Positions 7,871 to 16,963 of a stretch of 64,000 bases of DNA are shown here, in pieces; positions within the stretch are counted from its first letter, which is position 1, and the number at the start of each line of letters is the position of its first letter. A model generated the notes under the pieces. The model was given only the letters and a program-made list of their open reading frames with translations. It made no database searches and had not been told where the DNA came from. The position numbers and the translations under genes were made by a program. Location: contig CP129490.1 of the NCBI GenBank assembly GCA_030584085.1, forward strand, positions 62,001-126,000, read 5' to 3'. Source of the stretch: Melioribacteraceae bacterium. GTDB lineage: Bacteria > Bacteroidota > Ignavibacteria > Ignavibacteriales > Melioribacteraceae.

Positions 7871-10800
7871 TTATTTCAATTGTTTTAAGATTTCGTCAAT
7901 TGCGTTATCGAGCTGTGGATCATTTCCTTCAAGCCGGTCTTTAAATGTATTTATAACGAGAATATCCGGTGCAACGCCAACTTTCTCAATGTTTTCTCCT
8001 TCAAGAGTGTAGCAACCCCACGAAGGAAGTCGGAAAATTGTTCCGTCAAGTAATGGGAGATTTGTTGTAAAAATAATCCAACGATAAGTTTCGTTACCGA
8101 TTATTGTTCCCAATTTCAAAGTTTGAAAACCTTCGGCAGTCATTTCGGCATCACTTAAAGATTGTTCATTAATCAATAAAACTATTGGCTTGTCTGACGG
8201 CGCAAAATTTGGTTGCGGAGTAAGTTTACCGTCTCTATATTTCCATTGCAGATAAGATTTTTGACTTAGCATTTGTAAAACTTCATCATGTACGTTCCCA
8301 CCACGGTTGTAACGGAGATCCAAAATTAATGCATCTCTATAATGCCATTCATCGGCAATTTCTTTTTTGAATCTTTGCAATTCACTTTGTCCCATGTTTT
8401 TCATGTGAATGTAAGCGATTCTTTCTTTACTCTTATCGTCAACACGTTTTTGGTTTCCATCCATCCACTCATCGTACAGTAGAACTTCGAAGTCGGAACT
8501 ATTCAGCGGCTTAATTTTCACTGAAAATTCTGAACCGGATCTTTCAAAGGTTAGTTCTATTTCTTCATCAAGAGAAGGTGAGATAAAATAACTTTCCCGG
8601 TTTTTTGATTCATCGATACGCACACCATTTACGGCTATAAGTTTGTCACCTTTGCGAATATCCTTATTTCCTTTGCTTGCGGGAGATTGATTAACTATTC
8701 TTTCAACTACAAATGGATTGCTATTAGAAAATAATATTCCCGTGTTAGCGGATTTATTATCATAAAATGTTTTTTCTTCATCGCCGGTACTGTAAAAACC
8801 AAGATGAGAGGAATTTAGTTCACCCAGAAGATCATCCATAATAACTCTTAGGTTTATCCTCGTTTTTACGTACGGTAAAAATTGTGCATAATAATCGCGA
8901 AGTTCACTAAAGTTTACGCCATGGTAATCTTCGTCATAAAAATTTTCCGCTAGCTTTGCCCACGCTTCATAATACATCTGCGTAAAATCCGATTGAAGAT
9001 TTCTGGTGAACTTAAAATCGACCAAAATTTTCTCAACCTTATTTCCCGAAAGGTTTAGTTTGTAAATATCGCTTCCCATCATAACATAGTATTTCCCATC
9101 GGCTTCAACTATATTAAAACCGTTTCCTTTTGCGCCATCGAGTTTTTTATGTTCTGTTTTTTCAAAAGGTTTAATAGTTGTTTTCCATAAATTCCATCCT
9201 TCATTATCATGGTTGGATGTATAAAAAACATAAGTTGCACCGTTTTCTTGAATAACATGAGTTCCAAATTGATTTTGTGGAAATGTTACAATTTCTTCCC
9301 AACGATTTTCAATATTGGTGTAATCAATTTTTACAATCGGTTTGCTTGTGTCTTTTTCTTCCTTCGTAAAAAGTTTTTCAAATTCATCGGACTTAAAGTC
9401 ATCGTCAATATTTTGGAGTGCAATTCGATATATCTCTGAATCCTTAAATCCGGAAGGGTAAGTTGGATTAAAACGATCGGCTGTAAAATAAAGGTACTTT
9501 CCATCGGGAGACCAATAAGGACTTGTTTCACTAACTCCGGTTTTTGTTAAATGTTGTGTGGTTTTTTTATCCAGATCATATATGAAAATATCTTGTTCGA
9601 AGTTTCTATAAGACGAATATGCTACATATTTATCATCGGGTGAAAAGTATGCTGTCGAGGGATAGACTGCCCAGAATTCATCTTCGATTAATTGTTCGCT
9701 TTCAAAACTTTTCAAATCAAGCATGTATAATCCTTGAGAGCCGCTTAAATAAAGAGCTTTACTTTTATCGCTGTTAAAAGTGATTGATTGATGACTTGCC
9801 GCGCCTTCAGTTCTTTGAACCGCACTTTCGTTGCCATTGGCTTTAATTGTAAAAATATTAGGCCAACCTCTAACGGTTTGTGTAAATAGAATTGTTTCAT
9901 TGTCCGAAAGCCAGAAAACATCAACGACTCTTTCGGAAGAATTTGTATTTAATTTTTTAACAAATTTTCCTTCAATATCAGATACAAACAAAACTCCTCT
10001 CGATACGAATGCAATTTTTTTATTGTCGGATGAAACATCGAATGAAGAAATTTTACTGTTTGTGCTGAATTCTTTGTTAAGAGATAATGTATTATTCCGA
10101 AATAAAGAGATATCAACTAATTGAGATGAACCGTCGGTTACATTGTATTTGTAAATCTGATAATCTTTTTCGAAGACAATAACGCTGCCGTCCGCACTTA
10201 CTCGGGGTCTTTTAATTGTCCTTTCAAAATCAGTTAGTCTAATGATGTTATTATTTTCATACTTATAAAGATTATATTCATTATTGAATTGAACGGATGC
10301 GAAATAAAGATTTCCGTTTCTATCAATTGTCGGCCAGGTATCTTTTCCTTCAAACGTAGTAAGCTTTTTATATTCACCAGTATCGAAATTATAGGATTGT
10401 ATATCAGAATTAAATGCACCGACGTAACGCTTCCTCATAGGGAAATTATAGCTTTCCCAGGATGTATTAAAGTAAACTATATTTTCCTTGGGATCTTCAA
10501 CTAAATTATGAGGCCAATTAAAATAGTGATCAAATAATCTTTCGGGCGTTCCGCCATTTATGGAAATCTTATAGGTCGATTTATAATTATATCGGCTAGA
10601 AGAAAAGTAAATGTACTTTGAATCCCATGACCAAGAATCAACGTAATCATTATCATCATGAAAAGTGAGTTGAACAATTTCACCGCCGGATGCGGGCATC
10701 AAGTAAACGTTCGGATTCCCGTCCTGTCTTCCGGTGAAAGCAATCCATTCCCCATCGGGTGAATATGCCGGTTCGGATTCACGACCATCCATACCGGTTA

Positions 10801-10963
10801 ATCGGAATGCTTGTCCGCCATTTGAATTGACGACCCAGATATCATTGTCATAACAAAATGCAATTTGTGAACCATCGGGTGAAAGTGTTGGATCAGTTGT
10901 GAAATAAGTATCGGAAGCAAAAAGTGAAAAGGTGAGAAATAGAAAAGTGAATATTGTTTTCAT
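7871..10963 (-). CDS. Tricorn-type protease (S41 family peptidase with beta-propeller and PDZ)
   Basis: The 1030-residue exported protease begins with a signal peptide (MKTIFTFLFLTFSLFAS). Residues about 20-640 are WD40-like/PD40 propeller repeats with recurring SPDG words; a PDZ domain follows near 740-830; the C-terminal S41 core carries Ser937-Asp938 in SLSDAE, His720 in NSSHLGFY and a Glu near 990, matching the His-Ser-Asp-Glu tetrad of tricorn. The C-terminus NDPQLDNAI is typical of tricorn homologues. Archaeal tricorn degrades peptides in the cytoplasm; this signal-bearing form would act in the periplasm on peptides or surface proteins. Likely transcribed alone. Confidence 0.93.
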   Translation of the reverse strand: MKTIFTFLFLTFSLFASDTYFTTDPTLSPDGSQIAFCYDNDIWVVNSNGGQAFRLTGMDGRESEPAYSPDGEWIAFTGRQDGNPNVYLMPASGGEIVQLTFHDDNDYVDSWSWDSKYIYFSSSRYNYKSTYKISINGGTPERLFDHYFNWPHNLVEDPKENIVYFNTSWESYNFPMRKRYVGAFNSDIQSYNFDTGEYKKLTTFEGKDTWPTIDRNGNLYFASVQFNNEYNLYKYENNNIIRLTDFERTIKRPRVSADGSVIVFEKDYQIYKYNVTDGSSQLVDISLFRNNTLSLNKEFSTNSKISSFDVSSDNKKIAFVSRGVLFVSDIEGKFVKKLNTNSSERVVDVFWLSDNETILFTQTVRGWPNIFTIKANGNESAVQRTEGAASHQSITFNSDKSKALYLSGSQGLYMLDLKSFESEQLIEDEFWAVYPSTAYFSPDDKYVAYSSYRNFEQDIFIYDLDKKTTQHLTKTGVSETSPYWSPDGKYLYFTADRFNPTYPSGFKDSEIYRIALQNIDDDFKSDEFEKLFTKEEKDTSKPIVKIDYTNIENRWEEIVTFPQNQFGTHVIQENGATYVFYTSNHDNEGWNLWKTTIKPFEKTEHKKLDGAKGNGFNIVEADGKYYVMMGSDIYKLNLSGNKVEKILVDFKFTRNLQSDFTQMYYEAWAKLAENFYDEDYHGVNFSELRDYYAQFLPYVKTRINLRVIMDDLLGELNSSHLGFYSTGDEEKTFYDNKSANTGILFSNSNPFVVERIVNQSPASKGNKDIRKGDKLIAVNGVRIDESKNRESYFISPSLDEEIELTFERSGSEFSVKIKPLNSSDFEVLLYDEWMDGNQKRVDDKSKERIAYIHMKNMGQSELQRFKKEIADEWHYRDALILDLRYNRGGNVHDEVLQMLSQKSYLQWKYRDGKLTPQPNFAPSDKPIVLLINEQSLSDAEMTAEGFQTLKLGTIIGNETYRWIIFTTNLPLLDGTIFRLPSWGCYTLEGENIEKVGVAPDILVINTFKDRLEGNDPQLDNAIDEILKQLK

Positions 10964-11124
10964 TATTCCCTCGTTTTTTACAGAATGTTTTTTAGACGTC
11001 TTACTTGATAGATTCGTTCATAAAAATAAGGATTAATTCTAAAAATCTTGCACGGATGAATCAGTTTGGCTAAGTTTATTCCTATCAATTATTTTCTCAC
11101 ATAAAGATCTAATGAGGATACAAA

Positions 11125-12318
11125 ATGGATAAAGCAATGATTCTCGAAAAACAAAAACAAGCCGTAGAAATTTTAAAAGAAAAAAATATTGATATGTGGA
11201 TGACTTTTGTTCGTGAAAGCGGAAACATTAACGATCCGATGATGGATATGATTGCCGGGACAAATTGTACGTGGCAGAGTGCGTTTATAATTACAAAAAC
11301 CGGACAAACAATAGCAATTGTCGGTTCGCTTGAAATTGCTAATATGAAACTTGTCGGTACTTTCCAAAGAGTTGAAGGGTATCTTAAGCATGTAAAAGAT
11401 AAACTCCTTGAAGTCTTGAACGAAATTAAACCAAATAAAATCGCTATCAATTATTCACGTAATTCAACTTTGGCGGACGGATTAACTCACGGAATGTATC
11501 TGGAACTTATGGAACATCTTAACGGAACACCTCATAAAGATAAATTGATTTCATCGGAAGAAATTGTCGCTGCTTTAAGAGGAAGAAAATCCGATAAAGA
11601 AATTGCAATCATGAAAGAAGCAATTACCGAAACCTTAAAAATATTTGATCAAGTTACGGAATACTTAAAACCCGGAATAAGTGAAAAAGAAGTCGCTCAG
11701 TTTGTTCATAAAATTGTTGAAGAAAAAGGATTCGGTTTGGCATGGGATAAAGAATATTGTCCGTCTGTTTTTACCGGTCCCGATACCGCAGGTGCGCATG
11801 CCGGTCCAACCGATAAAAAAATTGAGCCGGGACATGTTATTAATATGGACTTCGGTATAAATTACAAAGGTTACTGCTCCGATTTACAAAGAACATGGTA
11901 TGTTCTAAAACCCGGCGAAGATAAAGCTCCCGATCCTGTTCAAAGAGGATTTGATGTAATTCGTGATTCAATAACTCAGTCAGCAAATGCAATTAAACCG
12001 GGAAAACAAGGATGCGAAATTGATGACATTGCAAGAGGTTATATTGTAAACAGCGGTTACGAAGAATATCCTCATGCACTCGGTCATCAGTTAGGAAGAG
12101 TTGCTCATGACGGCGGTGCATTGCTTTCTCCAAGATGGGAGCGATATGGTAATTTACCATATCTACCACTTGAAGAAAACCAAGTTTTTACAATTGAACC
12201 GCGACTAACAATCGACGGTTACGGAATTGCAACCATTGAAGAAGAAGTTGTAATTACAAAAGATGGTTGTGAGTTTATTTCACCAAGACAAGAACATATT
12301 TACCTAGTGAAATCATAA
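11125..12318 (+). CDS. M24 family metallopeptidase (Xaa-Pro aminopeptidase-like)
   Basis: The 397-residue pita-bread-fold peptidase has an N-terminal creatinase-like domain (about 1-155) and a C-terminal M24 domain. Metal ligands are visible in order: Asp in NMDFGIN and Asp in GYCSDLQR, His in ALGHQLGR, Glu in FTIEPRL and Glu in ATIEEEVV. This set defines the dinuclear metal site of Xaa-Pro peptidases; the substrate is probably proline-containing peptides. GAGGA lies about seven bases before the ATG. No signal peptide is seen, so it is cytoplasmic. It is divergent from the tricorn gene, and both would serve peptide turnover. Confidence 0.9.
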   Translation: MDKAMILEKQKQAVEILKEKNIDMWMTFVRESGNINDPMMDMIAGTNCTWQSAFIITKTGQTIAIVGSLEIANMKLVGTFQRVEGYLKHVKDKLLEVLNEIKPNKIAINYSRNSTLADGLTHGMYLELMEHLNGTPHKDKLISSEEIVAALRGRKSDKEIAIMKEAITETLKIFDQVTEYLKPGISEKEVAQFVHKIVEEKGFGLAWDKEYCPSVFTGPDTAGAHAGPTDKKIEPGHVINMDFGINYKGYCSDLQRTWYVLKPGEDKAPDPVQRGFDVIRDSITQSANAIKPGKQGCEIDDIARGYIVNSGYEEYPHALGHQLGRVAHDGGALLSPRWERYGNLPYLPLEENQVFTIEPRLTIDGYGIATIEEEVVITKDGCEFISPRQEHIYLVKS

Positions 12319-12328
12319 TAAAATTTTT

Positions 12329-12356
12329 GTAGAGACTTGATTAATCAAGTCTCTAC
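12329..12356. repeat. Perfect 28-bp palindrome of the GTAGAGAC type
   Basis: GTAGAGACTTGATT is followed directly by its reverse complement. Similar GTAGAGAC...GTCTCTAC palindromes occur as dispersed intergenic repeats in several bacterial phyla. It lies 11 bases after the M24 peptidase stop and could also fold as a 3' hairpin for that mRNA, but no T run follows. Confidence 0.7.
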
Positions 12357-12391
12357 ATATTATATTAAGTTTTAATTCGAAAGGGATTGTG

Positions 12392-12595
12392 ATGTTAAAA
12401 GATAAGAAGAAACATAGAATAAAATATATTACCGATAAAAAGGGAAATAAAAAGGAAGTCATTCTGAGTATAAATGATTACAACCAACTTCTTGAAGATA
12501 TCGAAGATTTAGCAATTGCCGCGACTAGAGAAAAAGATGTCTTAGTTGATCACGATAAAGTTTTAGAACAACTCAGAAAAGATGGATTATTATAA
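12392..12595 (+). CDS. Antitoxin of a RelE/ParE-type pair
   Basis: The small 67-residue protein has a lysine-rich N-terminus, a short strand (KEVILSINDYNQLLEDIEDL) like the Phd/RelB-type antitoxin fold, and an acidic C-terminus that would bind the toxin. It overlaps the toxin gene by 14 bases, the usual antitoxin-first arrangement. I prefer the ATG at 12392 (AAGGGATT eight bases upstream) over the GTG one codon earlier. Antitoxins of this kind normally repress their own promoter; no clear operator was seen besides the palindrome upstream. Confidence 0.82.
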   Translation: MLKDKKKHRIKYITDKKGNKKEVILSINDYNQLLEDIEDLAIAATREKDVLVDHDKVLEQLRKDGLL

Positions 12596-12845
12596 AATAA
12601 AATGGACAAGTTCTTCGCTTAAAGAGCTTAAAAAACTACCTCACAATATTATTCAAAGGGTAGTCAAAAAAGTTGAAGATTTGTCAAAAAATCCCCTCCC
12701 TAAAAAAGTTCGAAAATTAGCAGGCTCAACGGACCTCTTTAGGATTCGGATCCAAGATTATAGAATTATATATAGGATAGAAAAAAACGAGTTAATTATT
12801 GTAATTCTAAAAGTAGGGCATAGAAAAGCTGTATATAAGAAATAG
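12582..12845 (+). CDS. RelE/ParE family toxin
   Basis: The 87-residue toxin of the RelE/ParE superfamily has a basic N-terminal helix (SSLKELKKLP), and a C-terminal half with DLFRIRIQDYRIIYRI and VGHRKAVY, which are the RelE-type core strands and the C-terminal His-Arg motif. RelE members are mRNA interferases acting at the ribosome and ParE members poison gyrase; the RIRIQDYR...GHRK pattern favours the RelE side. It is intact and translationally coupled to the upstream antitoxin. Confidence 0.88.
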   Translation: MDYYKIKWTSSSLKELKKLPHNIIQRVVKKVEDLSKNPLPKKVRKLAGSTDLFRIRIQDYRIIYRIEKNELIIVILKVGHRKAVYKK

Positions 12846-12846
12846 T

Positions 12847-12874
12847 GGGCGAGTATTAAACTCACCCTTATTTT
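12847..12874 (+). terminator. Terminator after the toxin-antitoxin operon
   Basis: GGGCGAGT, a 5-base loop and ACTCACCC (one mismatch) are followed by TTATTTT. It begins one base after the toxin stop codon. Confidence 0.6.
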
Positions 12875-12904
12875 GGCTTCTGTGTTCTGAATTCTGACTA
12901 CCGA

Positions 12905-15289
12905 CTACTTTATCAAAAACATCTTCCAGCTAATTCCATCCATGTTGAAATTGCTAACAGAATTACTTAAACGAATAACTTCATCCGAAGTTAAGTTTAC
13001 AATTTCATTAGCGTTATAAACTGGTGGCAAATTCAATTCAACATTTTGTGGATTTTCATTTTTATTTATTACTACGAGTATTCTTTCATTCATATATGAA
13101 CGGATGTAAGCAAAAATATTTTCATCAGCTTTTATGTTATAATAATCTCCGTAGCGTAAGGCGGGATGTTCTTTTCTTAGATTAACAATTTCTCTTACAT
13201 CTTGTAAAGTTTCTTTTTCGTATTCATTAAGTTCATTACCGAATCGCATCATTCTTCTATTATCGGGATCAGATGCTCCGGTCATTCCAAATTCGCTTCC
13301 ATAATAAATTACCGGTAATCCCGGAATCGAATTCATGTAAGCCATGTACAATTTCATTTTATCATAACTTTTTGGATCATCAACTCGCGGTGGGTTATTC
13401 CATCCTTCTTCAACAGCACTCCATTGTGCAAGTTCCAAATCGCCATCGGTATAAGCCATAAATCTATTTTTGTCATGACTATCCATTATGTTGCCCATGT
13501 AATGAATTGTGCCGTAAACTTCGGATGTCTTTTTTATTTCATCATCCAAATTTTTAAATGAATAGTCGGGATCAATAAATGCGGCTTGTGCAGTATTATA
13601 GAGTTCAAAATTAAATTGAGAACTAAGCTGACCATTATTTACATATGAACTTACAAGTTCATAATCACCGAACGTTTCACCGATTTGATAAACGTATTTA
13701 TTTTCCGGATCGGAAATTTCCTTTTTTATTTTTCTGGTAAGTTCTCTCCAAAATTCATTTGGGACATGTTTGACTGCATCGTGACGGAAGCCGTCGGCTC
13801 CGGTACTCTTCAACCACCAGACAGCATTTTCGGTCATTACATCCAATGCTTCTTGAGAACCTATATAATCAAAAGATGGGAGGTAAGGTTCAAACCATGT
13901 TGTTAATCTGAATTCATCCCAGAATCTTAAGTTCAATCTTCCGTCCGGCAGTTCAAGCTGACCAAACCATTCGGGATGATTTTTATAAAACTGATGATCT
14001 TTGTGAACATGATTCGAAACAAAATCTAAAAGTACTTTTATGTTTTTGCTATGAGCGGTTTTTATAAGTTCTTTAAGCTTATCCATCGATCCAAATTTTT
14101 CTTCCAAATTCAAATGATGAATCGGCCAATAGCCGTGATAACCGCTGAAGTAACGATGCGGTTCGGGATATTCTCTATATGCTTCATTTGGATTATCGTA
14201 AACCGGGGAAATCCATATTACATTTACGCTTAATGAATCGAAATAGCCGGCGTTAATTTTATTAATTATACCTTGTAAGTCTCCGCCCATGTAATTCGCT
14301 TTATCCGCAAGTGAATCATGTTTAATGGGATTATTTAATGAAAGATCACCGTCATAAAAACGATCTACCATTAATGAGTAAATCACACCATCATACCAAG
14401 TCCAGTAATTGTTATCAATAGGTTTACCGTCGTAAGTGTGTACATATTGAATATTGGAAACTTGTCCGTTATTTGTTACACCGACCCGTATTAAATTTTC
14501 TCCATTTGGTTTATCCAATTTTATTTTAACGATAGAACCGTTAACCGATAAATTCGTTGACTCAACTTTTTTATTGTTGACCAAAGCAACAACATTATCC
14601 GTGTTGATAAATGTTTCTTTGCTCTTATTCTCAAATTCAAAAATGTACTGGTTAAATTCCTCTTCATATTTTAGTTGATGAAGATAAATTTCATCTGTAT
14701 GGCGAGGTTCAATTTTTATAATTGAATTTTCACCACCGATTCCATTGGGTCGTTTTTCAGGATTGGAAGGATCTAATAACTCTTCTCCATCTGCAAAAAA
14801 TTTGTATTCATAAACTCCGGCCTCAAATGGAAGAGTAATTTCATAAGTTCCATTTCCATCTTCATCTGTCATCGGTAAATTTTGTCTGTTCCATTGATTG
14901 AAACTACCAAAGAGATTAATTGAATTGTATTTTTTATTTGGTGCAAAACTAAAAGTGTGTGACTGTAGAAGTTCAACCGTAACCGGAATTGAATAAGTTT
15001 GACCACTATAATCAAAATCAACCAAAGTCATTCCCTCATAATCATCTCCGGCTTGAAGAACTAAGGTTTTCGACTCTTTTAAGTAATCGATTTTGATGTT
15101 GGGATTTTTCTTAAAGGTAAGATCATAATTTTCCGCATAAAACAAATCACTTACAAGAATAGAATCAGTTTGTCCGGCAAGTAATTTTACTACGGGAATT
15201 ACATCTTTAATGTCGGAATTAGTTTTTTGCGAACAACCGAGAAAGAAAAATAGTCCTAATAGAAATATCACATTTGAATATAGTTTCAT
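12905..15289 (-). CDS. Lipoprotein alpha-amylase/cyclomaltodextrinase-like (GH13) with CBM48-like domain
   Basis: The 794-residue glycoside hydrolase is anchored as a lipoprotein (lipobox ending FLGC, Cys19). A CBM48/E-set-like module (about 110-195, with LFGSFNQWNR and YEYKFFADGE) precedes the GH13 barrel. Catalytic residues: nucleophile Asp504 in GFRHDAVKH, acid/base Glu538 in QIGETFGD and transition-state Asp606 in MDSHDKNR; DFVSNHVH is conserved region I. It probably degrades starch or maltodextrins at the cell surface. No transporter or other saccharide gene is beside it. AAGGAA precedes the ATG. Confidence 0.92.
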   Translation of the reverse strand: MKLYSNVIFLLGLFFFLGCSQKTNSDIKDVIPVVKLLAGQTDSILVSDLFYAENYDLTFKKNPNIKIDYLKESKTLVLQAGDDYEGMTLVDFDYSGQTYSIPVTVELLQSHTFSFAPNKKYNSINLFGSFNQWNRQNLPMTDEDGNGTYEITLPFEAGVYEYKFFADGEELLDPSNPEKRPNGIGGENSIIKIEPRHTDEIYLHQLKYEEEFNQYIFEFENKSKETFINTDNVVALVNNKKVESTNLSVNGSIVKIKLDKPNGENLIRVGVTNNGQVSNIQYVHTYDGKPIDNNYWTWYDGVIYSLMVDRFYDGDLSLNNPIKHDSLADKANYMGGDLQGIINKINAGYFDSLSVNVIWISPVYDNPNEAYREYPEPHRYFSGYHGYWPIHHLNLEEKFGSMDKLKELIKTAHSKNIKVLLDFVSNHVHKDHQFYKNHPEWFGQLELPDGRLNLRFWDEFRLTTWFEPYLPSFDYIGSQEALDVMTENAVWWLKSTGADGFRHDAVKHVPNEFWRELTRKIKKEISDPENKYVYQIGETFGDYELVSSYVNNGQLSSQFNFELYNTAQAAFIDPDYSFKNLDDEIKKTSEVYGTIHYMGNIMDSHDKNRFMAYTDGDLELAQWSAVEEGWNNPPRVDDPKSYDKMKLYMAYMNSIPGLPVIYYGSEFGMTGASDPDNRRMMRFGNELNEYEKETLQDVREIVNLRKEHPALRYGDYYNIKADENIFAYIRSYMNERILVVINKNENPQNVELNLPPVYNANEIVNLTSDEVIRLSNSVSNFNMDGISWKMFLIK

Positions 15290-15361
15290 AGAAATTCCTT
15301 CGGTAAATAGTTATGAAGGAAAAATACAAATATGAATTTATTTAATGAAGTACTAATGGGA

Positions 15362-16003
15362 TCAGTTGGTTCTCTCTTTTATGAATTCTTCCAAAACATC
15401 GAGAGAAGAAATGAAATGAACTTTATCAAATTGTGATAAAGACTTGGTTACTTCTTCATCGAGAGCTTGTCCGCCAATTATAACTTCTTGTTCTGGGAAC
15501 TCAGCTTTAATTTTTTCAATCATTTTAAGAAGTCTGGCAACATTTATATAGAAACTGTTAGAAATACCTACAAGATCGGGTTTTTCTTCTTTTATTAAAT
15601 TGAGGATATCATCCTGGGGAGTATTTGCTCCAAGAAAAATTGAATTCCAACCCATCAGTTCGAAATAATCCGAGACGATTTTGGGACCAAGTTCATGAAA
15701 TTCTTTATCGATGCAGGTAATTATTACTTTCTTCGAATTTTTCTCGGTCTCTAAAATTTTAGGATAAACAAGGTTTAATAGACTTTCGGTAATTTTTGTG
15801 GCGCGGTGTTCATTTGCTACTGATGTACGATTATGTTCCCAAAGGTAGCCAATACGATACATCGATTTTTGGAAGATTTTCGTGTATATATCTTTAACAC
15901 TTTCGTTTCTTTCAAGCAAATCGGCTATAATTTTTACACACTCTGCCTTATTTCCTTCAAGTAGTGCGTTTAAGTAATGATAATAAACTGCGTCAGAAAT
16001 CAT
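15362..16003 (-). CDS. Stand-alone cobalamin-binding protein with CarH-type light-sensor motifs
   Basis: The 213-residue protein comprises a helical B12-binding cap domain and a Rossmann-type B12 domain, with no DNA-binding domain. In the cap, Trp55-x9-Glu65-His66 matches the Wx9EH motif of the photoreceptor CarH; in the B12 domain, Glu101-x-His103-x-x-Gly106 is the ExHxxG variant whose His binds cobalt in CarH-like proteins, rather than the DxHxxG of methyltransferases. GWNSIFLGANTP is a conserved cofactor-binding stretch. I chose ATG 16003 with GGGAG upstream over an upstream TTG (16036). It may act as a light- or B12-responsive partner of a separate regulator. No photolyase or carotenoid gene is adjacent. 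Confidence 0.82.
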   Translation of the reverse strand: MISDAVYYHYLNALLEGNKAECVKIIADLLERNESVKDIYTKIFQKSMYRIGYLWEHNRTSVANEHRATKITESLLNLVYPKILETEKNSKKVIITCIDKEFHELGPKIVSDYFELMGWNSIFLGANTPQDDILNLIKEEKPDLVGISNSFYINVARLLKMIEKIKAEFPEQEVIIGGQALDEEVTKSLSQFDKVHFISSLDVLEEFIKERTN

Positions 16004-16069
16004 AACATCTCCCAAGTTGAACACAATTCCAAACAAAAATATGACATAGAAAATTCCATTACAAGTAAA

Positions 16070-16690
16070 TTACTTTTCAAATTTATTATTGATCCATTTT
16101 GAGAATACGAAAGCACCATAGCCAAAAAACGGAGCAGCAATAACATCTATTGTGTAATGCACATGCTGAAGCAATACAAAAGCTCCAACGAATATTGTTC
16201 CGACTAAAAATAAATTTTTATAAACTCGATTTCTTGCAGTTAAATAAAATATAAACATCGTAGATGTGTGACCCGAAAAAAATAAATCTTTGGTTAGTAT
16301 TTCTCCCGTTCCAAAAAACTGCACAAATGGATCATTCAGAAGAATTATGGTTGAAGGAGGATTTAACGGAAGAAAATACATCGCAATAATTCTGAAGATT
16401 GCGGTAATTGTATAAGCTTTAAGAGCGAGCAATAATATCCCGGGATAATTGCGAAGATGAAAAACCGCAAGTATTAATCCGAGATAAATAATTATAAACG
16501 TCCACCATGTAAGATCAACCGGGCTGAATAAATCCAGTAAAGGATCGGTGAAGGCAAATCCATCACGAGTTTCAATATGTGTCAGATACATTGGTAGGAA
16601 AATTAAAACCGGAATGAGAACTGAAAATGTTGTTGTGAGATTATAAACGTTTCGTTTGTTAGATAAATATTCTTGCCAGGCTGAGATCAT
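16070..16690 (-). CDS. PAP2/sphingomyelin-synthase-like membrane protein
   Basis: The 206-residue protein with about six membrane segments carries DLFFSGHTS (His141) and HYTIDV (His178, Asp182), the catalytic triad pattern of the sphingomyelin-synthase-like PAP2_C family, distinct from ordinary PAP2 phosphatases. Such enzymes transfer or remove lipid head groups; in a bacterium a phosphatase or head-group transferase role on phospholipids or sphingolipids is plausible. It lies 66 bases upstream of the B12-binding protein on the same strand and may be co-transcribed with it. Confidence 0.8.
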   Translation of the reverse strand: MISAWQEYLSNKRNVYNLTTTFSVLIPVLIFLPMYLTHIETRDGFAFTDPLLDLFSPVDLTWWTFIIIYLGLILAVFHLRNYPGILLLALKAYTITAIFRIIAMYFLPLNPPSTIILLNDPFVQFFGTGEILTKDLFFSGHTSTMFIFYLTARNRVYKNLFLVGTIFVGAFVLLQHVHYTIDVIAAPFFGYGAFVFSKWINNKFEK

Positions 16691-16770
16691 TTACGAATAA
16701 TTTTTTATTTGAAATTACAAAATAAAAAAGGCTGTTGAAATAACAGATCAAAAAAAATGATGAGGAAATT

Positions 16771-16803
16771 AAAACGGTCTCCCAATGAGAGACCGTTTTT
16801 TTA
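16771..16803 (+). terminator. Strong terminator-like hairpin between divergent contexts
   Basis: An 11-bp perfect stem AAAACGGTCTC/GAGACCGTTTT with a 7-base loop is followed by T residues on the plus strand, although both neighbouring genes are on the minus strand. On the minus strand it would end with TTTTAATTT, which is weaker, and would lie about 160 bases after the stop of the gene ending at 16964. It may be a bidirectional terminator or the 3' end of a small plus-strand RNA. The rest of the 273-base gap shows no gene. Confidence 0.7.
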
Positions 16804-16963
16804 GGGTGCTTATTATCTAACACTATAGCTAAAAAGAGTGATTCGTTTTTACAGCCATGCTAAGTAGTGTTAGTGATTATTCGAATAAAATGCTTTTCGC
16901 ATTTTCTCATCTCCCAATTTATGTTGATTGCTTGATACCAAAAGTGCAACTCAACAAACAGTA

